Source: Dioscorea cayenensis subsp. rotundata
Taxonomy: Eukaryota > Streptophyta > Magnoliopsida > Dioscoreales > Dioscoreaceae
Length of the DNA stretch: 64,000 nucleotides
NCBI RefSeq assembly: GCF_009730915.1
Contig: NC_052474.1
Span: 6,607,501 to 6,671,500 of the forward strand
Direction: 5' to 3'
Both the position numbers and the translations under genes were made by a program. Under the pieces are notes generated by a model, which was not told the DNA's origin, made no database searches, and was given only the letters and a program-made list of their open reading frames with translations. This document shows, one piece after another, positions 11,101 to 26,959 of the stretch (position 1 is the first letter of the stretch; each line of letters begins with the position of its first letter).

Positions 11101-11589
11101 TTAGCCAATTCAATACAACTGTCTTGCCTTAAATATGAGAGGAATGCCTTTGCGAAGTCAACTGACAAACATGAGCAACTTGTTTATAATCTTCTATCCA
11201 TACAAGCAGTTGCATTGAGCATGAAACCTGTCGACGCCTTCACCAAAGAGAATCTAAAAAACAAGGTAGTTGAAAACCATCTGGCTGAGATTCTTCTTGA
11301 GCCTGAATTCATTAAACTAAGCATGTCATTAAATCAGACTTATGGTATGGCAAATGAGGTGTTAGAACAGAATTATCAGAGCAAAATGGAAACATCATGC
11401 CTAGACAGTCAGAACATGGGGTTTCTCCAAGATTATTCTGAATTCAATGTTTGTTGCCCAGAAGATTTGGTTAAATTAGTAGACCATGCAATTTCAGATC
11501 ATAGCAGCATTTGTAATAGTTGCAATCTCAGTTTGCCATCTGATGCAAGTGATCTGGGATCCAAATTGTTCAAGATTTATATTGTCTAA
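8172..11589 (+). CDS. JMJD4: JmjC-domain 2-oxoglutarate oxygenase, JMJD4-like
   Basis: Nine exons: 8172-8384, 8562-8732, 9355-9517, 9677-9794, 10179-10248, 10324-10404, 10563-10619, 10837-10948, 11057-11589. All join in frame with GT-AG introns to 505 residues. The ATG at 8172 begins MGRLRIGGNVE and is followed by the usual N-terminal segment (PVVLTGLMDGW). The Fe(II) triad is visible: His189 and Asp191 in TPLHADVF, and His267 in SGWYHQV. The cupin core continues into NHNWFNAHNL. Family knowledge: human JMJD4 hydroxylates a lysine of release factor eRF1 and promotes translation termination; the same role here is inference. Introns 4 and 8 are odd: a dead exon copy and a stop-free intron. The C-terminal ~150 residues look less conserved and the exact 3' end is the weakest part of the model. 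Confidence 0.9.
10078..10240 (+). repeat. 81-bp tandem duplication covering JMJD4 exon 5
   Basis: Copy 1 is 10078-10158 and copy 2 starts at 10159. Each includes a pyrimidine/TTGTAG acceptor and the coding part of exon 5. Copy 2 (10179 on) is open and fits the phase on both sides. Copy 1 (exon-like from 10098) has one extra T, which shifts the frame to an early stop, and lacks a good donor. Copy 1 is a pseudo-exon. Confidence 0.85.
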
Positions 11590-12405
11590 CAGACACCAGT
11601 TGAGCCTGTGTACACTCCTGGGGACAGACTTTTTTTCCTGTAGAACAATGGTAGAAATGGAGAGCCAGGATCTTGATCCAATTTCGAGATTGTTTTGGTT
11701 CATTTATTATCATTTTTTGCTGCCCTCCTCGGGGCGAATTGAAGAAGAGATCCCATCTCTTTCATTTGATCTCTCTGGAGGGACTACTTCATGGAAAGAT
11801 CGATCTTTTACTATCGATCATGAGTTTGATGTTTGATACAGTACTCTCAATGGGAATTATGATCAAGGGTTGTTTTATCAACTTCAAAAGATGTCGTCTA
11901 AAAGATTTTTTTCCAAATCCAAAATTCGCCATTGAAATTTTTGCAGTGTAATAATGATCAAGGAACTCATTATTCTAAAAGTTGGTTTCAAAAGTTTCCC
12001 GTCATTCCATCAAATGATGTCTTACTTTTGATGGGGGGGACTTTTGGATGATATTTTTTAGTTGATTGCTTCTTCAGCATCATCTTTATATTTATTTCAT
12101 GTTATTATAGGTACTTGAATTTTTTTTAAAAAAACATTGATTTTTTTATTTTTTTATTTTTTTAATTACATATATCTCACTGAAATCTTTGTTGTCGATG
12201 TTGGTGGTACTTGGGATAATAAAATCTCAAATTATATGCCAGATTTTTTTTTTTGGAAATTGCTGCAATTTTGTTAACGTGTGGTATCCGTCCATTCCTC
12301 AAGTGAGCAATGTTATCATCAGCAAATGTTAACTTAAATGCTAAGTACTTAGTATTTAATAATTATTAATTACACTTTAATTTCAACCAAGGACATGAAT
12401 ACAAA

Positions 12406-12411
12406 AGTCAA
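12406..12411 (-). promoter_or_regulatory. W-box core (TTGACT)
   Basis: TTGACT on the minus strand, about 480 bp upstream of the CRK start. WRKY factors bind TTGAC(C/T), and many CRK genes are pathogen-induced. A six-base match is weak evidence on its own. Confidence 0.3.
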
Positions 12412-12726
12412 AACGGGCTAACCGAATACAACCGGCTAAAAGAATCATCCAAAAACGGATTTTTAAATATAAATAATTGCACAATTCCCTGATCCCAACG
12501 TACCGGCACTGCAACAATAGAAGCTGACAGGTGTCAAACCAAAGATGACAGACTTGGACTAGCCATAAAAGTTTGTCAAACTTAATCTTCAATTAAATTT
12601 TTTAAATAAAAAAATTAAAAACTAAAAACAAAAAAAAAGAAAAAAAACAAAGAAAAAGACAGAAGAGGTGAACGGGTAAAACAGGTGTCATTTCATTAGC
12701 TTTCACACTTGTTGAAACATGTTGCA

Positions 12727-12732
12727 GGTCAA
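12727..12732 (-). promoter_or_regulatory. W-box core (TTGACC)
   Basis: TTGACC on the minus strand, about 155 bp upstream of the CRK start codon. It is the better placed of the two W-box matches. Confidence 0.35.
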
Positions 12733-12887
12733 CTCTTGCGGCCTGAAACCAAGAAATCACCAACTAAACCAGAGAAACCATCAATGAAATTATAAATTTA
12801 AGTAAATTTTTTTTGTAAATTTATATATTTCCCCAAAAAAAGAAGCAAAATTCTTGTGAGCTTGATCTTCCTCCATTGTTGAAGCTG

Positions 12888-16996
<4,109 letters not shown>

Positions 16997-17782
16997 ATTT
17001 AAATTTTCACAAAAAAAAAGACCAAATAAAAAAGATCTTGTGATATTGGGTTATTGTGAATATTGTTTTGTTGTAAGCTCATATTGTCACTTTGTGCTTG
17101 TAGTACGTGTTTTAGCCAATTGGTAGGCTATTGTTTTGGGGGGACACTGTATATTGTTACATCGCAAACTTAAACACGAAAAAAAGCTTGTCAAAGGATC
17201 GGAAACCAGCTTATGTTTTGTTAGATGGTGATGTCCTTCGCCAGAGAAGTAAATATTAGACAGATTAAATAATTGAGGTCTAATGAGATTTTTTGCAGCC
17301 TCAAAGCACATGTACCAATTAATATATATAATTTTGTTTGAGCTGTCGTGGTTCCCTTTGTACCATGTGCTATCCACCAATGACAACTAAATCACTTACA
17401 TTATCAGTTGGTATCAAAGCCTTTTTCTGTCAATCAAGGCGCATACTTTGGCATAAGTATGTATATCAAATGAGCCAAAACTTTCCCGCAAGTCTCGCAC
17501 ATGAAACATGTGGAAAAGTATTATTTGGTTATATTTGCCAAAAGTCAGTTTGATCATGTGTAAGGACAGAAACATATGGATTAATTAGGATTTGTATATC
17601 AAATGAGTTTTGGAACATTCGAACATGTACAAATGTGGCCAGTTGCGGCACACCAATGATAGAACAGAAGTAAAGCAAAAATCCATTACACAACCACACC
17701 TTCCCATCTTCTCTGAGACCCTACACCCAGAAAAAAAAAAAAAGGTCTTAATCCATGTACCCTGTCAAGTTTTAACTTTTAA
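16997..17782. other. Convergent intergenic region CRK/TPK
   Basis: Holds the 3' UTRs of both genes. AT-rich, with short A runs (16999-17030, 17728-17741). The small open frames have no domain I recognise. Confidence 0.5.
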
Positions 17783-19181
17783 TTAGTGGTGAGACTCGAT
17801 GAGATCTGAGAGAGTGATCTTTCCACAATTTCCGGTGTCCAGCCTATCAAATTTATCACATACTTGCATGACGTCTTTCTCTGATATCTTCCCCATTTCC
17901 TTTAGCTTATAGATGACAAATTCTGATTTCCTGCATACAATATTTATCAGAACAAGTTACAAGTTACGACAAAAGAGTACCAAAAACAATGTTGATGTAT
18001 CTTTAAACAGATGAAGAACATCGTAAATCCAATCAACGTGACTTCCAAAAACACTTGCAATAACAGTACATTGGAAACATAAGAGAACACATGTTTGATA
18101 ATTTATTCCATTTCTTTCAGTACTAAGCATGTGTCTTTGTATGCCTGATCTAGCCAGGAATTTAACACTAAAATTTAAGTGGAAAAGAAATAGTAACACA
18201 AGTAATGAGCTATTGTAGTTCACTGAACACCCTGCAAGTCTAGTTCTCAGCATAAGAGAACATTATGAAATAACAGTCCATTGGAAACATAAGAGAACAC
18301 ATTTTTAATAATCTATTCAATTTATGTCAGTACTCAGCATGTGTCTTGGTGTGCCTGATGATTTAAGTAACACTACAATTTAAGTGGAAAGAAAATACTA
18401 ATACAAGTAATGAGCTAATGTTGTTCACCGAACACCCGCAAGTCTAGTTGGGTGACAAAACCAAAGGAACATGTAGGATTAAAAGAACTCTATCTTGATG
18501 GTACCAATCAACATGACTTCCAAAAACACTTGAAATAACAGTACATTGGTAACACAAGAGATCACATTTTTGATAATTTATTCCATTTCTTTCAATACTC
18601 AGCATGTGCAGGACTTTAAATAACATTAAAATTCAAGTGGAAAAAAATACTAACGACAGTAATGAGCTATTGTACTTCACTGAACACAGCAAGTCTGCTA
18701 GAGGGTGGAAACCATGGGAATATGTAACAATAGAAAAACACTCTTCCTGGTACTTTTTTGTGTGAAAAGAAATGAATCAGTAGCAAAATTATCTCAAGAG
18801 AACACTACTACATGGTTTCATAAGGATAAGTTGCTAGAACCACAAAGGATGCAGCAGCTAAAGTTAGAAGTGGTCCTTTTAACTAGAATGATGAACCTTT
18901 TTCTTTCAATTCTGTTAAGTAGCTATGAAAAATGTATAATTGTCGTCCAGTTGTAAACCATACAAAAATATTGGCAAAGCATGTATAAACGTTACTAGAT
19001 TCCAAAATTTAAATATATAGCTACCTATCACAGAGAAATTATGCCGATGGACAAGACAACACAATCTAGGCCGAGTAAGACATGGACATTCAAATCAAAG
19101 CAACTGATGAATGAACATCAATGAACTCCAAGAATACAAGTCAAGCTCACCAAGATAATCCCAAGTTAACAGGACTAATAT

Positions 19182-19213
<32 letters not shown>

Positions 19214-20743
19214 GGCGCCATGAGCAGGTTAATTTCTTCCCAGTACTGCTACTAAACCTCTAACTAAACAAGAAAATCCTAACATCCTAATAACAAGAGA
19301 ATCATGCAAAGTTCAATTTAAATATGTAAAGTTTCATTCTCATCTTTCACTAGTATCTACCAGAAATGGATACACAAGAAGGTAGTACTGCTAAGAGGTG
19401 AAGCATAAATGCCATCTTTGGTCCCATAAAGCATTCTGCAAAGATCCAATAGACTACAACCGAACAATTTGTTCTGCATTTTTCTCATGACTCAGATTTT
19501 TTCTAGGTAGAACCAAATAAAAATCTATTCTCTTCCAACTAGTATAGTACACATCCAAACTAAAGGGCCTAAGCTAAAAGAAGCACAGCAATATCAAATT
19601 ATCAATAGCATAAGCAGAGCAAGAAAAGAAATGCTTATATATAAATGTACTATTACATAGAACTTACGTGACATAGCCATTGTGATCAATATCGGCGGCG
19701 AGGAACTCGGCGACGGTCATATGCCTGCCGAGCACCCACTTGGCCATCATTCGGTGTCTCTTGTCAACCCTGGCCTCGGCCAAGTAGAGAAAAGCACGGG
19801 CGACGGCGAGAGTGGAGACGAGCAACCATATAGCAGCAAAAAGCCGGCCAGGCATTGACTTGAAGGCACGATCCCCGTAGCCGACGGTGGTGACGGACAT
19901 GACCGATAGGTAGAAAGCGTCCAGCCAATCCAGCCTCTCTACGAACCGCAAGACACCAGTGCCAACCCCGATGCAGAGAACGACGACGCCAAGGGCAAGA
20001 CCGACCTTGAGCCGGATCCGCATCCTGCCCTTCTTCACATCAACGATGTACGAGTTGTGATTAGCCTTGCGGACGGCGCCCAGGAGAAGCGACTCCTGGA
20101 GATCAAGCACATAGGACACCATGCCGGAAAGAAGGATATCGATGAAGCCGAATCCAACCAGAACGAAGGTGATGGAGAAGAACTTCGCTGAGGGAGTACG
20201 CGGAGTGATGTCGCCATATCCTATAGTGCACATAGTGACGATGCAAAAGTAGAGGGCGTCGACGACCGGGTGGGTCTCATCAGCGGAGAAATGGCTGCGT
20301 TGAATGGTGTAGACGACGACGCCGACAGCGAGGTAGAGGAAGAGAAAGAGGAACGCTTGGCGGATGATGGCGGGTCGGCGAGGGGGAGGGAGGTCGGTGT
20401 CTGGATGATCCCCGGCGACGTCGTTGATAGTAGACATAGCAGGGGCGGTCCGAGAGCGGTGGAGGTTGGTCTTGGTTGAACACCATGGAACAAAGGATTC
20501 ATCGTTCTTATCCCTCTCAAGCTTGACTTCCTCATCCGGGGCAAGCGGCGATCTAGATGTGGCAGCGGCACCGAAGATAAGGCGGTCCTTGAGGGACGAA
20601 GGGGAGGAAGGAGATGAAGGGCAAGGTATGGAGATGGGAATTGGGATGGAGATCTCACCGTCCTCTGGGAGTGGGCAGAGCATGGAAGAGCTACTAAGTT
20701 TCCTTCTACCCGATGATGGGATGAGGAGTGGTTCCGTATCCAT
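17783..20743 (-). CDS. TPK: Two-pore (tandem-pore) K+ channel, TPK/KCO family
   Basis: Two exons, 19668-20743 and 17783-17930, joined within an EF-hand codon; 407 residues. Two pore loops carry K+ filters: TIGYGD (173-178) and TVGYGD (286-291), flanked by four membrane helices. The cytosolic N-terminus has RSRTAP (96-101), matching the 14-3-3 mode-1 motif RSx(S/T)xP, and an acidic dileucine (DTEPLL, residues 2-7) suited to vacuolar sorting. Two EF-hands follow: DIDHNGYVTKSE, canonical and split by the intron, and a poorer DTGNCGKITLSD near the C-terminus. Family knowledge: plant TPKs are mostly tonoplast K+ channels activated by Ca2+ and 14-3-3 binding. The intron is 1.74 kb and carries a tandem repeat. 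The gene is divergent from the UFD1-like gene. Confidence 0.95.
18027..18705 (-). repeat. Three-copy tandem repeat in the TPK intron
   Basis: Three imperfect copies, with cores starting near 18064, 18272 and 18535, share in order ACAGTACATTGG, AAGAGAACACAT, TTTGATAATTTATTC, CAGCATGTG, AATTTAAGTGGAAA, GTAATGAGCTA and GCAAGTCT. Copies 1 and 3 also share an upstream block (CCAATCAACGTGACTTCC) missing from copy 2, so copy 2 is a shorter unit or has a deletion. Confidence 0.8.
19190..19213. repeat. (AT)n microsatellite in TPK intron
   Basis: About 12 AT units. Similar AT tracts occur near 21257, 22205, 23749, 28637, 32874, 34748, 36259 and 43775, all in introns or intergenic DNA. Confidence 0.9.
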
Positions 20744-20982
20744 GGATTCCTTGCTTGCTTGCTTGCTTGCCCTTCCTAGTTCTTTCTCTACTCCAATTCA
20801 ATTCAATTCAATTCAATGATAAAGCTACAAGCTTTCGTCATGAATTCACGGAGGAGGAGGAGGAGGAGGAAGAGGAGGAGAAGATATAATTTCTCCTGGC
20901 GTTGATAGAAAAGATCATGAAAAATAAGAATAAAAAAAGCAATAAAAGAATGAGTTTTGGAGGAGAAAGGATTTGGTAGTGG

Positions 20983-20985
<3 letters not shown>

Positions 20986-21013
<28 letters not shown>
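20986..21013. repeat. (GA)n microsatellite in TPK leader
   Basis: About 14 GA units, reading as CT repeats in the TPK sense, 240-270 bp upstream of its ATG. CT tracts are common in plant 5' UTRs and core promoters and are possible GAGA-factor (BBR/BPC) sites. Confidence 0.85.
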
Positions 21014-22611
21014 TATGGCAATGGATTCAAGAAAGTTTAGAATTAGAGTATTAAAGAAGAACAGATGGCAGCGTGAGAGTGTTTCACTGTTTCTCTTCTT
21101 CCACTGAAAGAACCGTTCCAAATTCTGATCTCTTTTTAGTTATATGACCTCGTTAGCTTAACTCTTTGATATGGGTAGATAATTGATGCGAAAAACTTTT
21201 AAAACAGTGAGATTAATATTTTTTTAAAAAAAATAGATAAATTATAAATTATTGCAATATATATATATATATATATATAGAGGAAGAACACAACGGATGA
21301 CCAAAAACTGAAGAACCACCAAACAATACAAACAAATTAAAAAAAAACCAAACCGAAAATAAAAGAGGTGGTAGCAAAACAAATAAATGTTTTTTTTAAA
21401 TATATAAAATATTGCTTATTTATTTTAAATTATTTTGAAAATATGTATTAATCATTGATTGACCCACGAGTTCCTTACACGCTATAGACAAGTTCTACCT
21501 AGTTTATTTTTTTCATTAATAATTTGAAATTATTTATTTAAATAACTCAAATTTATGTCATTTTTTATACACTCCATTATGAATATAAAAATATTTATAT
21601 TAATCAGTTAAAAACTTAAAATAAACATATTCAATCCCAATTAATATAATACAAATAGTACTTTTTAAAGAAAAGAGCAAAAAAACTCTTCGTCATGCAT
21701 ATCCAAAATATTTTATTTTTCTGTAAATTTTTAAAATACGATTTTTATCTTCATGTTTCACATTATTTATTTAATTTTAATACAACTGAATATTATTATA
21801 TTGACTAATACTAAAAGTAAAACACAATACGTTCTTCTTAACAAATTGAGAATATTTTTATAATTTATAGAGCAATATATGCATTAATAATTTAAAATTA
21901 TAAATGTAATGATTAAAAATGATCATGTCGTGTATAGTTTTACAAAACAATAGTGAGCATTCACTTAAAACACTTTATAATTATGATTTTTTTTTAAAAA
22001 AAATTATACCTACCGGCTACCACAAACGAGATTAATAAGTCAACAGAGAGCAACTTCTTTTCCAAAAGAAGTGATACGTGTGTATTTTTCACATTGGATC
22101 TAGAATTCTCTATTCTAGAAATTTCTATTTATAATTTTATTAAATTGAATTGAATTTTCCTTCTTGTTGATTATCAATTGGATACTGGTCATCCATTCAG
22201 ACATGAATATATATATATATATATATAATAAAAATAAACAAACCAGAGTACTTCATATGACCGGTGAATATCAACGTCCTAATCCACATAGAACTTGTTG
22301 TTCTTTTAATTATAACACATATTTTTATTTTACGTTTAATTTATTATTTTTATAGGCTTTTTAATTATCCACATATTTTTATCCTCCATCTTGTTTACCT
22401 GAATTTGATCAAGATCACGGAAATAGGATAACGTGTCTAAAAATTTATAATACTAATTAAAATTGGTGAAATAAAAATAAAAAAATAAAAAAAATAAAAA
22501 AATTACAAAAGAGCCCCAAAAAAATTATAAATTTATTTTAAAGCAAGGTTCTAAATCCTATAAATTGTCGGCTTGGTTGTGATTTTCGTGTTTTTATTCT
22601 TCTTGCTGGGC

Positions 22612-22616
<5 letters not shown>

Positions 22617-22652
<36 letters not shown>
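22617..22652. repeat. (GA)n microsatellite in UFD1-like leader
   Basis: About 18 GA units ending 23 bases before the UFD1-like ATG, hence almost certainly transcribed 5' leader. A candidate BBR/BPC binding site and length-variable marker. Confidence 0.9.
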
Positions 22653-22654
<2 letters not shown>

Positions 22655-22675
22655 TGAGAAGAAGAGGAATTGAAT

Positions 22676-23745
22676 ATGGATTTCGAGCTGAGAGCGGCGA
22701 GGGAGAAGCTTGAGAGGGAGCAGAGGGAGAGGAAGGCCAAAGCCAAGGCCAAGCTTGAGAAGGAGAGGAAGGCTAAGGCGGAGGCGGCTCGTCAGCGTGA
22801 TGCTATCGAAGCGGTTCAGAGAACCAGAAGGATCGATGCTGCCAGCGCCCTTCTCCAGGTCCTTCTTCTTTTGCCTTATCAATGCTTGTTTTTAATCTCA
22901 TCTAGTTAATTCTTCTTTACTATTCTGATTCAAATCAATTCCTGCTCGAAAGTTTTCAGCTTTTCCATATTGTTTATGCCGTGTAGATCGATTGGTTGTT
23001 TATTGTTTGTTTGTTTGTTTCTTCTTCATCTTCTTCTTCTTTTTTCATCCTTGTAATTAAGTATGTTTGGGGGTGAGTTAGGGTTTGGGGTAGGGCTGGG
23101 ATTTCTTTGCTTTGGATTAGGTTTTTATGGTGGCACGCATGCTTATCTTTTCTTTTTGATCCGTGTGCGATGATTTATGTTTATTTTGGATTTGAATTGG
23201 TACCTTTTCTTATGCATTAAAATTAGAAGAACAAAGGGGATTTTTTTGGTTTCTATTTTGGTTTTAGTTTGGGTAAATCTAGATCTATTCATCACCTGCA
23301 ACCTTGGAAGTTGCCTCTTTGATTCGCTGAACAACTAGTTATTGTTGTTGTTGTGGTGGTGGTGGTTGTGGTTTTTTTTCCTTTCTTCTTCTTTTAAATT
23401 TTGTTTAATATCCCTTGTTTGATCTAATTTGTGATCATTAATCTAGAGTTTCGATCTAATTCTCCGATTATGTGGTTGATGGGTGAATTCATCATTGTCT
23501 GTTGGGTTCAATTATTGTAATCATGTTGGATTGTGAACTTATTAGGGTAGATTGAGATCTGAAACTATTCAATCGTTTAGAGTATCCAGCAGGAATCTTC
23601 TCAGTAGAAGGAAAATGTCAGCACTTTTGTCTTATTATTGAATCTATCATAAGCTTTTAGTTGATATTTTTGCAAAAAGCATGGTAAATACAGTCTGACA
23701 CTAATCCGGATTTCTTCACATATATAAGTATTATCCTGATGTCGT

Positions 23746-23777
<32 letters not shown>

Positions 23778-25694
23778 AATGCATTATTAACTAAAATATA
23801 AAGATTCAGATAACTGTTTGTAGATTGTATTGGTAAACACAAATTACAGTTTATGTTTAACTAATGCTTATCTTTAATGTTCTGATTCATGTCCAATGTA
23901 AAGGGGTTCATCCATTTGATTAATTTCTCATGGTATTTTGCGTTATGGAATGGCAATATCTTTCCTAGTTTACATCCTTTTGTGTAAGTATTTTACTTGG
24001 AAAAATGAGTATCCCTTTCTATTATTTTATTATATTTTATTTTTTCTGTTCAGGCAGAACAGCAGATGGAGGAAAATTTGCTCATTGGAAAAGGAGTTGT
24101 CTTCTCCCGGATTCTTGAAGCCTCACTCTGCGAGGGATATGGAGATAAGATAAAACTCCCACCTTCTTGTTTCTCAGAATTGTCTGAGCAAGGAGCTCTT
24201 GATAAAGGTCCTATGTATTTTAGGCTGTCGAAAGTTGATAACCACGCTTCTTCAGGATCTGATATCAGCGGTCACACTCCTGGAACAACTTACTCAGGTG
24301 TTCTTGAATTTACTGCTTCTGAAGGTTCTGTGGAGCTACCTCCACATGTCTGGAACAACTTGTTCTTAGGTGGCCGTCCTGATGTTCCTTTAGTTGATGT
24401 CTGTTATGTTAGCTTGCTGAAAGGTACATATGCAAAACTGCAATCTGAAGATACGAGTTTCTTTGATGTCCCTAACCACAAGGCTGTTCTTGAAACAACA
24501 CTTCGCCGGCATGCAACCCTATCTCAAGGTGATATTATTACCGTCAATCATGGAGAACTAGTGTACAGATTACAGGGTTCTTGACCTTAAACCAGCAGCA
24601 AGTGTGTCTGTTCTTGAAACAGATATCCAAGTTGATATAGAGGGAGTGTACTCTGATTCCAATGGCAATAAGAACCAATATACCCTTATACCCCTTGTTC
24701 TGGGGAAGTCTGAATCAGGAACTGTTGAGGAAGGAAAGTTTAACTACTATAAGTTTTCCATTGAAGATAACATGAGGGAGGAGGTTGCATCTGGGATTGC
24801 AAATCTTGAAGTAAGAATAGAGGTTGACTCATGTGATGGGGACACCAATGTATATGTATCTAGGCATCCATTGGTTTTCCCAACTCCTCACCTTCATGAA
24901 TGGTCTTCTCATGAGATGGGCTCAAAAAGATTGATTCTTAATCAGAGGGATCCAAGTATGGTTGCCGGTACCTACAGCATTGGGGTCTTTGGTTTCAAGG
25001 GACTTACTAGATATAGTATATCGGTTGTTCTTAACAATAACAATGTCCATAAAGTCGGAGAACAAGCTAATACTTCATCTCAAACTGATATGGATTCTTC
25101 AGAATGTCGGAATTGCAGACACTTAATATCAAACCGGACGTTGATGCTTCATGAAGCCTACTGCATCAGACACAATGTTCTTTGCCAGCACGATGGTTGT
25201 GGCATTGTTCTTAAGAAGGAAGAAGCAGAAAATCACGCACATTGTACCAAGTGTGGAAGGGGCTTATCACAGGGAGAGATGGAGAAGCATATGAAAGTTT
25301 TTCACGAGCCTATTCATTGTTCATGCGGAATCATGCTAGAGAAGGAGGACATGGTAATTCTTACATACATGTTTGCTTTGTGGCCATGCACCTTCTTTTA
25401 ATGTTGGTCATAATTTGTATTTATGGTGTCTTATTCAGAGTTGATTAACATTCGTATTGATCACAGGTTCAACATCAAATCTCGCAATGCCCGCTGCGGC
25501 TAATTACATGTCGTTTTTGTGGAGACATGGTTCAAGCAGGGAGCTTAGCAGTTGATGCCCGGGATAGGTTGAGAGGACTCTCTGAGCACGAAAGTATTTG
25601 TGGGTCGAGAACGGCGCCATGTGATTCATGTGGCAGGTCAGTGATGCTAAAGGAGATGGATATTCATGTGATTGCAGTGCACCAGAAGAGTTGA
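22676..25694 (+). CDS. UFD1-domain protein with C-terminal zinc fingers (PRLI-interacting factor K type); one +1 frame break
   Basis: Three exons: 22676-22858, 24054-25353, 25467-25694; about 569 residues once the frame break is bridged. Residues 1-61 form a highly charged coiled coil (KAKAKAKLEKERKAKAE). The UFD1 double-psi barrel follows from about residue 75 (LPPSCFSEL, YSGVLEFTA, ELPPHVWNNL, VPLVDVCYV). A C-terminal region has several Cys/His fingers (ECRNCRH, CTKCGRG, CRFCGD, CDSCGRSV). Family knowledge: UFD1 domains bind ubiquitin with Cdc48/p97 in protein quality control; an exact role here is inference. One extra G in the 24575-24577 run, right after codon 235 (Gln), throws the frame to a stop, yet the expected protein resumes at once in the next frame. 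Intron 1 is 1.2 kb. Confidence 0.85.
23749..23777. repeat. (AT)n microsatellite in UFD1-like intron 1
   Basis: About 14 AT units inside the 1.2-kb first intron. Confidence 0.9.
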
Positions 25695-26959
25695 CAGCTT
25701 AAGTATGATTTTCATCTTCTTCAATGATTCAGTTTCCTTTGCATGGTTTTGCAATGGAAAAATCATTATTGCCAGCTTTGGAACTCTCTCTTGTGGATTT
25801 CTGTATTTGTGTTAGGTTTCATTTCAAAACAAGTGATTACTGTATAAACGAATCCTGGGGCTGTGTTGTGCTATTGTCCTGGGACTTACCAGAAATCTCT
25901 GTTCAATTTGTCTTCAGTCCCTGGAGCTTCTAGGCTCATTAGATTCTTGTTGCATTGGTCTATAATTTTGTAAAAATAAGTTGTTTGTTTCACTGGTTTA
26001 TTTTTGAAGACCATATGAATCTTTTAAATGGACGTGAAACTGTAATCCTGTTCCTTCAGACAACAAATTATAATCCAAAGCATTTGACGTCAAGGCTGAG
26101 GTATCCATCTTCCTTTTAAGGGTTTTGTTATAGTTGCATAATCGTTAGAGGTTTTGGATAACAAATATGATGATTTTTTTCTAAGAAAAATTAATCGAGG
26201 GCTTTTTAATAAATGCAAATTTTCTTCTCAATGAAAACCCATCCTCGATTATAAAATTTATACAAATTTAATTCCCAGGAATAAAAAATCCTTACACTAG
26301 TTGTGCTGCTACAGGAAAACCCTCTGCAAGGTTTCACTAAAACCACTCATTTTTGTCTCATTATTACCAAACCCTAAGACATAAAAACCAAACATTTTTC
26401 ATCTCTCGGAAAGGATAAAATAGCAATCACGTCGTCAAAGAGAAAATAAAAAATAAAAAAAATAGCGGCTGTATAACAACCTTGAGATGAGATGCTAACG
26501 AGGTATAGTTTGTCCCTGCTATCTACATACAAATCATTGAAAATAGAGACAGTAGAAAGAAATAATTCAAAAGGTTCAGTTAAATCACATTAGCATCATA
26601 TGAAATCATTCCAAGGTCAAACAACCATCTTTAGCTCTCATTCATTTTTTATGCAAACTCTCTTATACATAACTTCAACATGGACTGCTTATGGCCGCAA
26701 CAGTTACCCCGCGGCAACACAGGCAACAATACATGTTGCTTTCAGCCACACGACCAAGTGCTGTGGCTAATTTCCTGGTCTAAATGAGAAGCAATATAAA
26801 CTCACCTCATCAGGAGTTGGTATGACTACTTGCCAACAAAGCATATGCTGTTGTACTCTTTCCCATGTCACTGCAAAAATGGGCAAGAATGTCGATGCTT
26901 CAGATACTTCATTAAAAGTGCTCATTAAACCAGAACAAAGATGCCTACCTAGTTTCAGT
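25695..26959. other. Convergent intergenic region UFD1/ARM
   Basis: Contains the 3' UTRs of both flanking genes. Some T-rich stretches could serve polyadenylation, but no signal is distinctive. Short open frames (for example 25724-25933) show no domain. No gene seen. Confidence 0.5.

Larger units (their letters stand above)
11590..12887. other. Intergenic: JMJD4 3' UTR and CRK promoter
   Basis: The first few hundred bases are probably JMJD4 3' UTR. Short open frames near 11486-11950 have no recognisable domain and overlap the last exon. From about 12350 the DNA is the CRK upstream region, with W-box cores and a TATA-like TTATATATT near 12821. No other gene seen. Confidence 0.5.
20744..22675. 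other. Divergent intergenic region TPK/UFD1
   Basis: Shared upstream region of two genes transcribed outward. On the TPK side: TTGC-type repeats (20749-20770), AATTC repeats (20793-20815), a GGA-rich tract (20850-20885) and (GA)14 (20986-21013). On the UFD1 side: (GA)18. The middle (21130-22550) is strongly AT-rich with (AT)n at 21257-21279 and 22205-22228. No gene seen. Confidence 0.6.

Noticed and set aside
11486-11951. Short open frames overlapping the end of JMJD4
   Set aside because: No recognisable domain and no splice evidence joining them to JMJD4; left as probable UTR.
22538-22882. 114-codon minus-strand frame with Ser-Leu repeats
   Set aside because: It is translation of the (GA)n tract and the antisense of the charged UFD1 N-terminus.
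24571-24580. Programmed +1 frameshifting in the UFD1 and J-domain genes
   Set aside because: No conserved slippery site or shared stop context, and the CalS gene has both +1 and -1 breaks; errors or mutations explain all.
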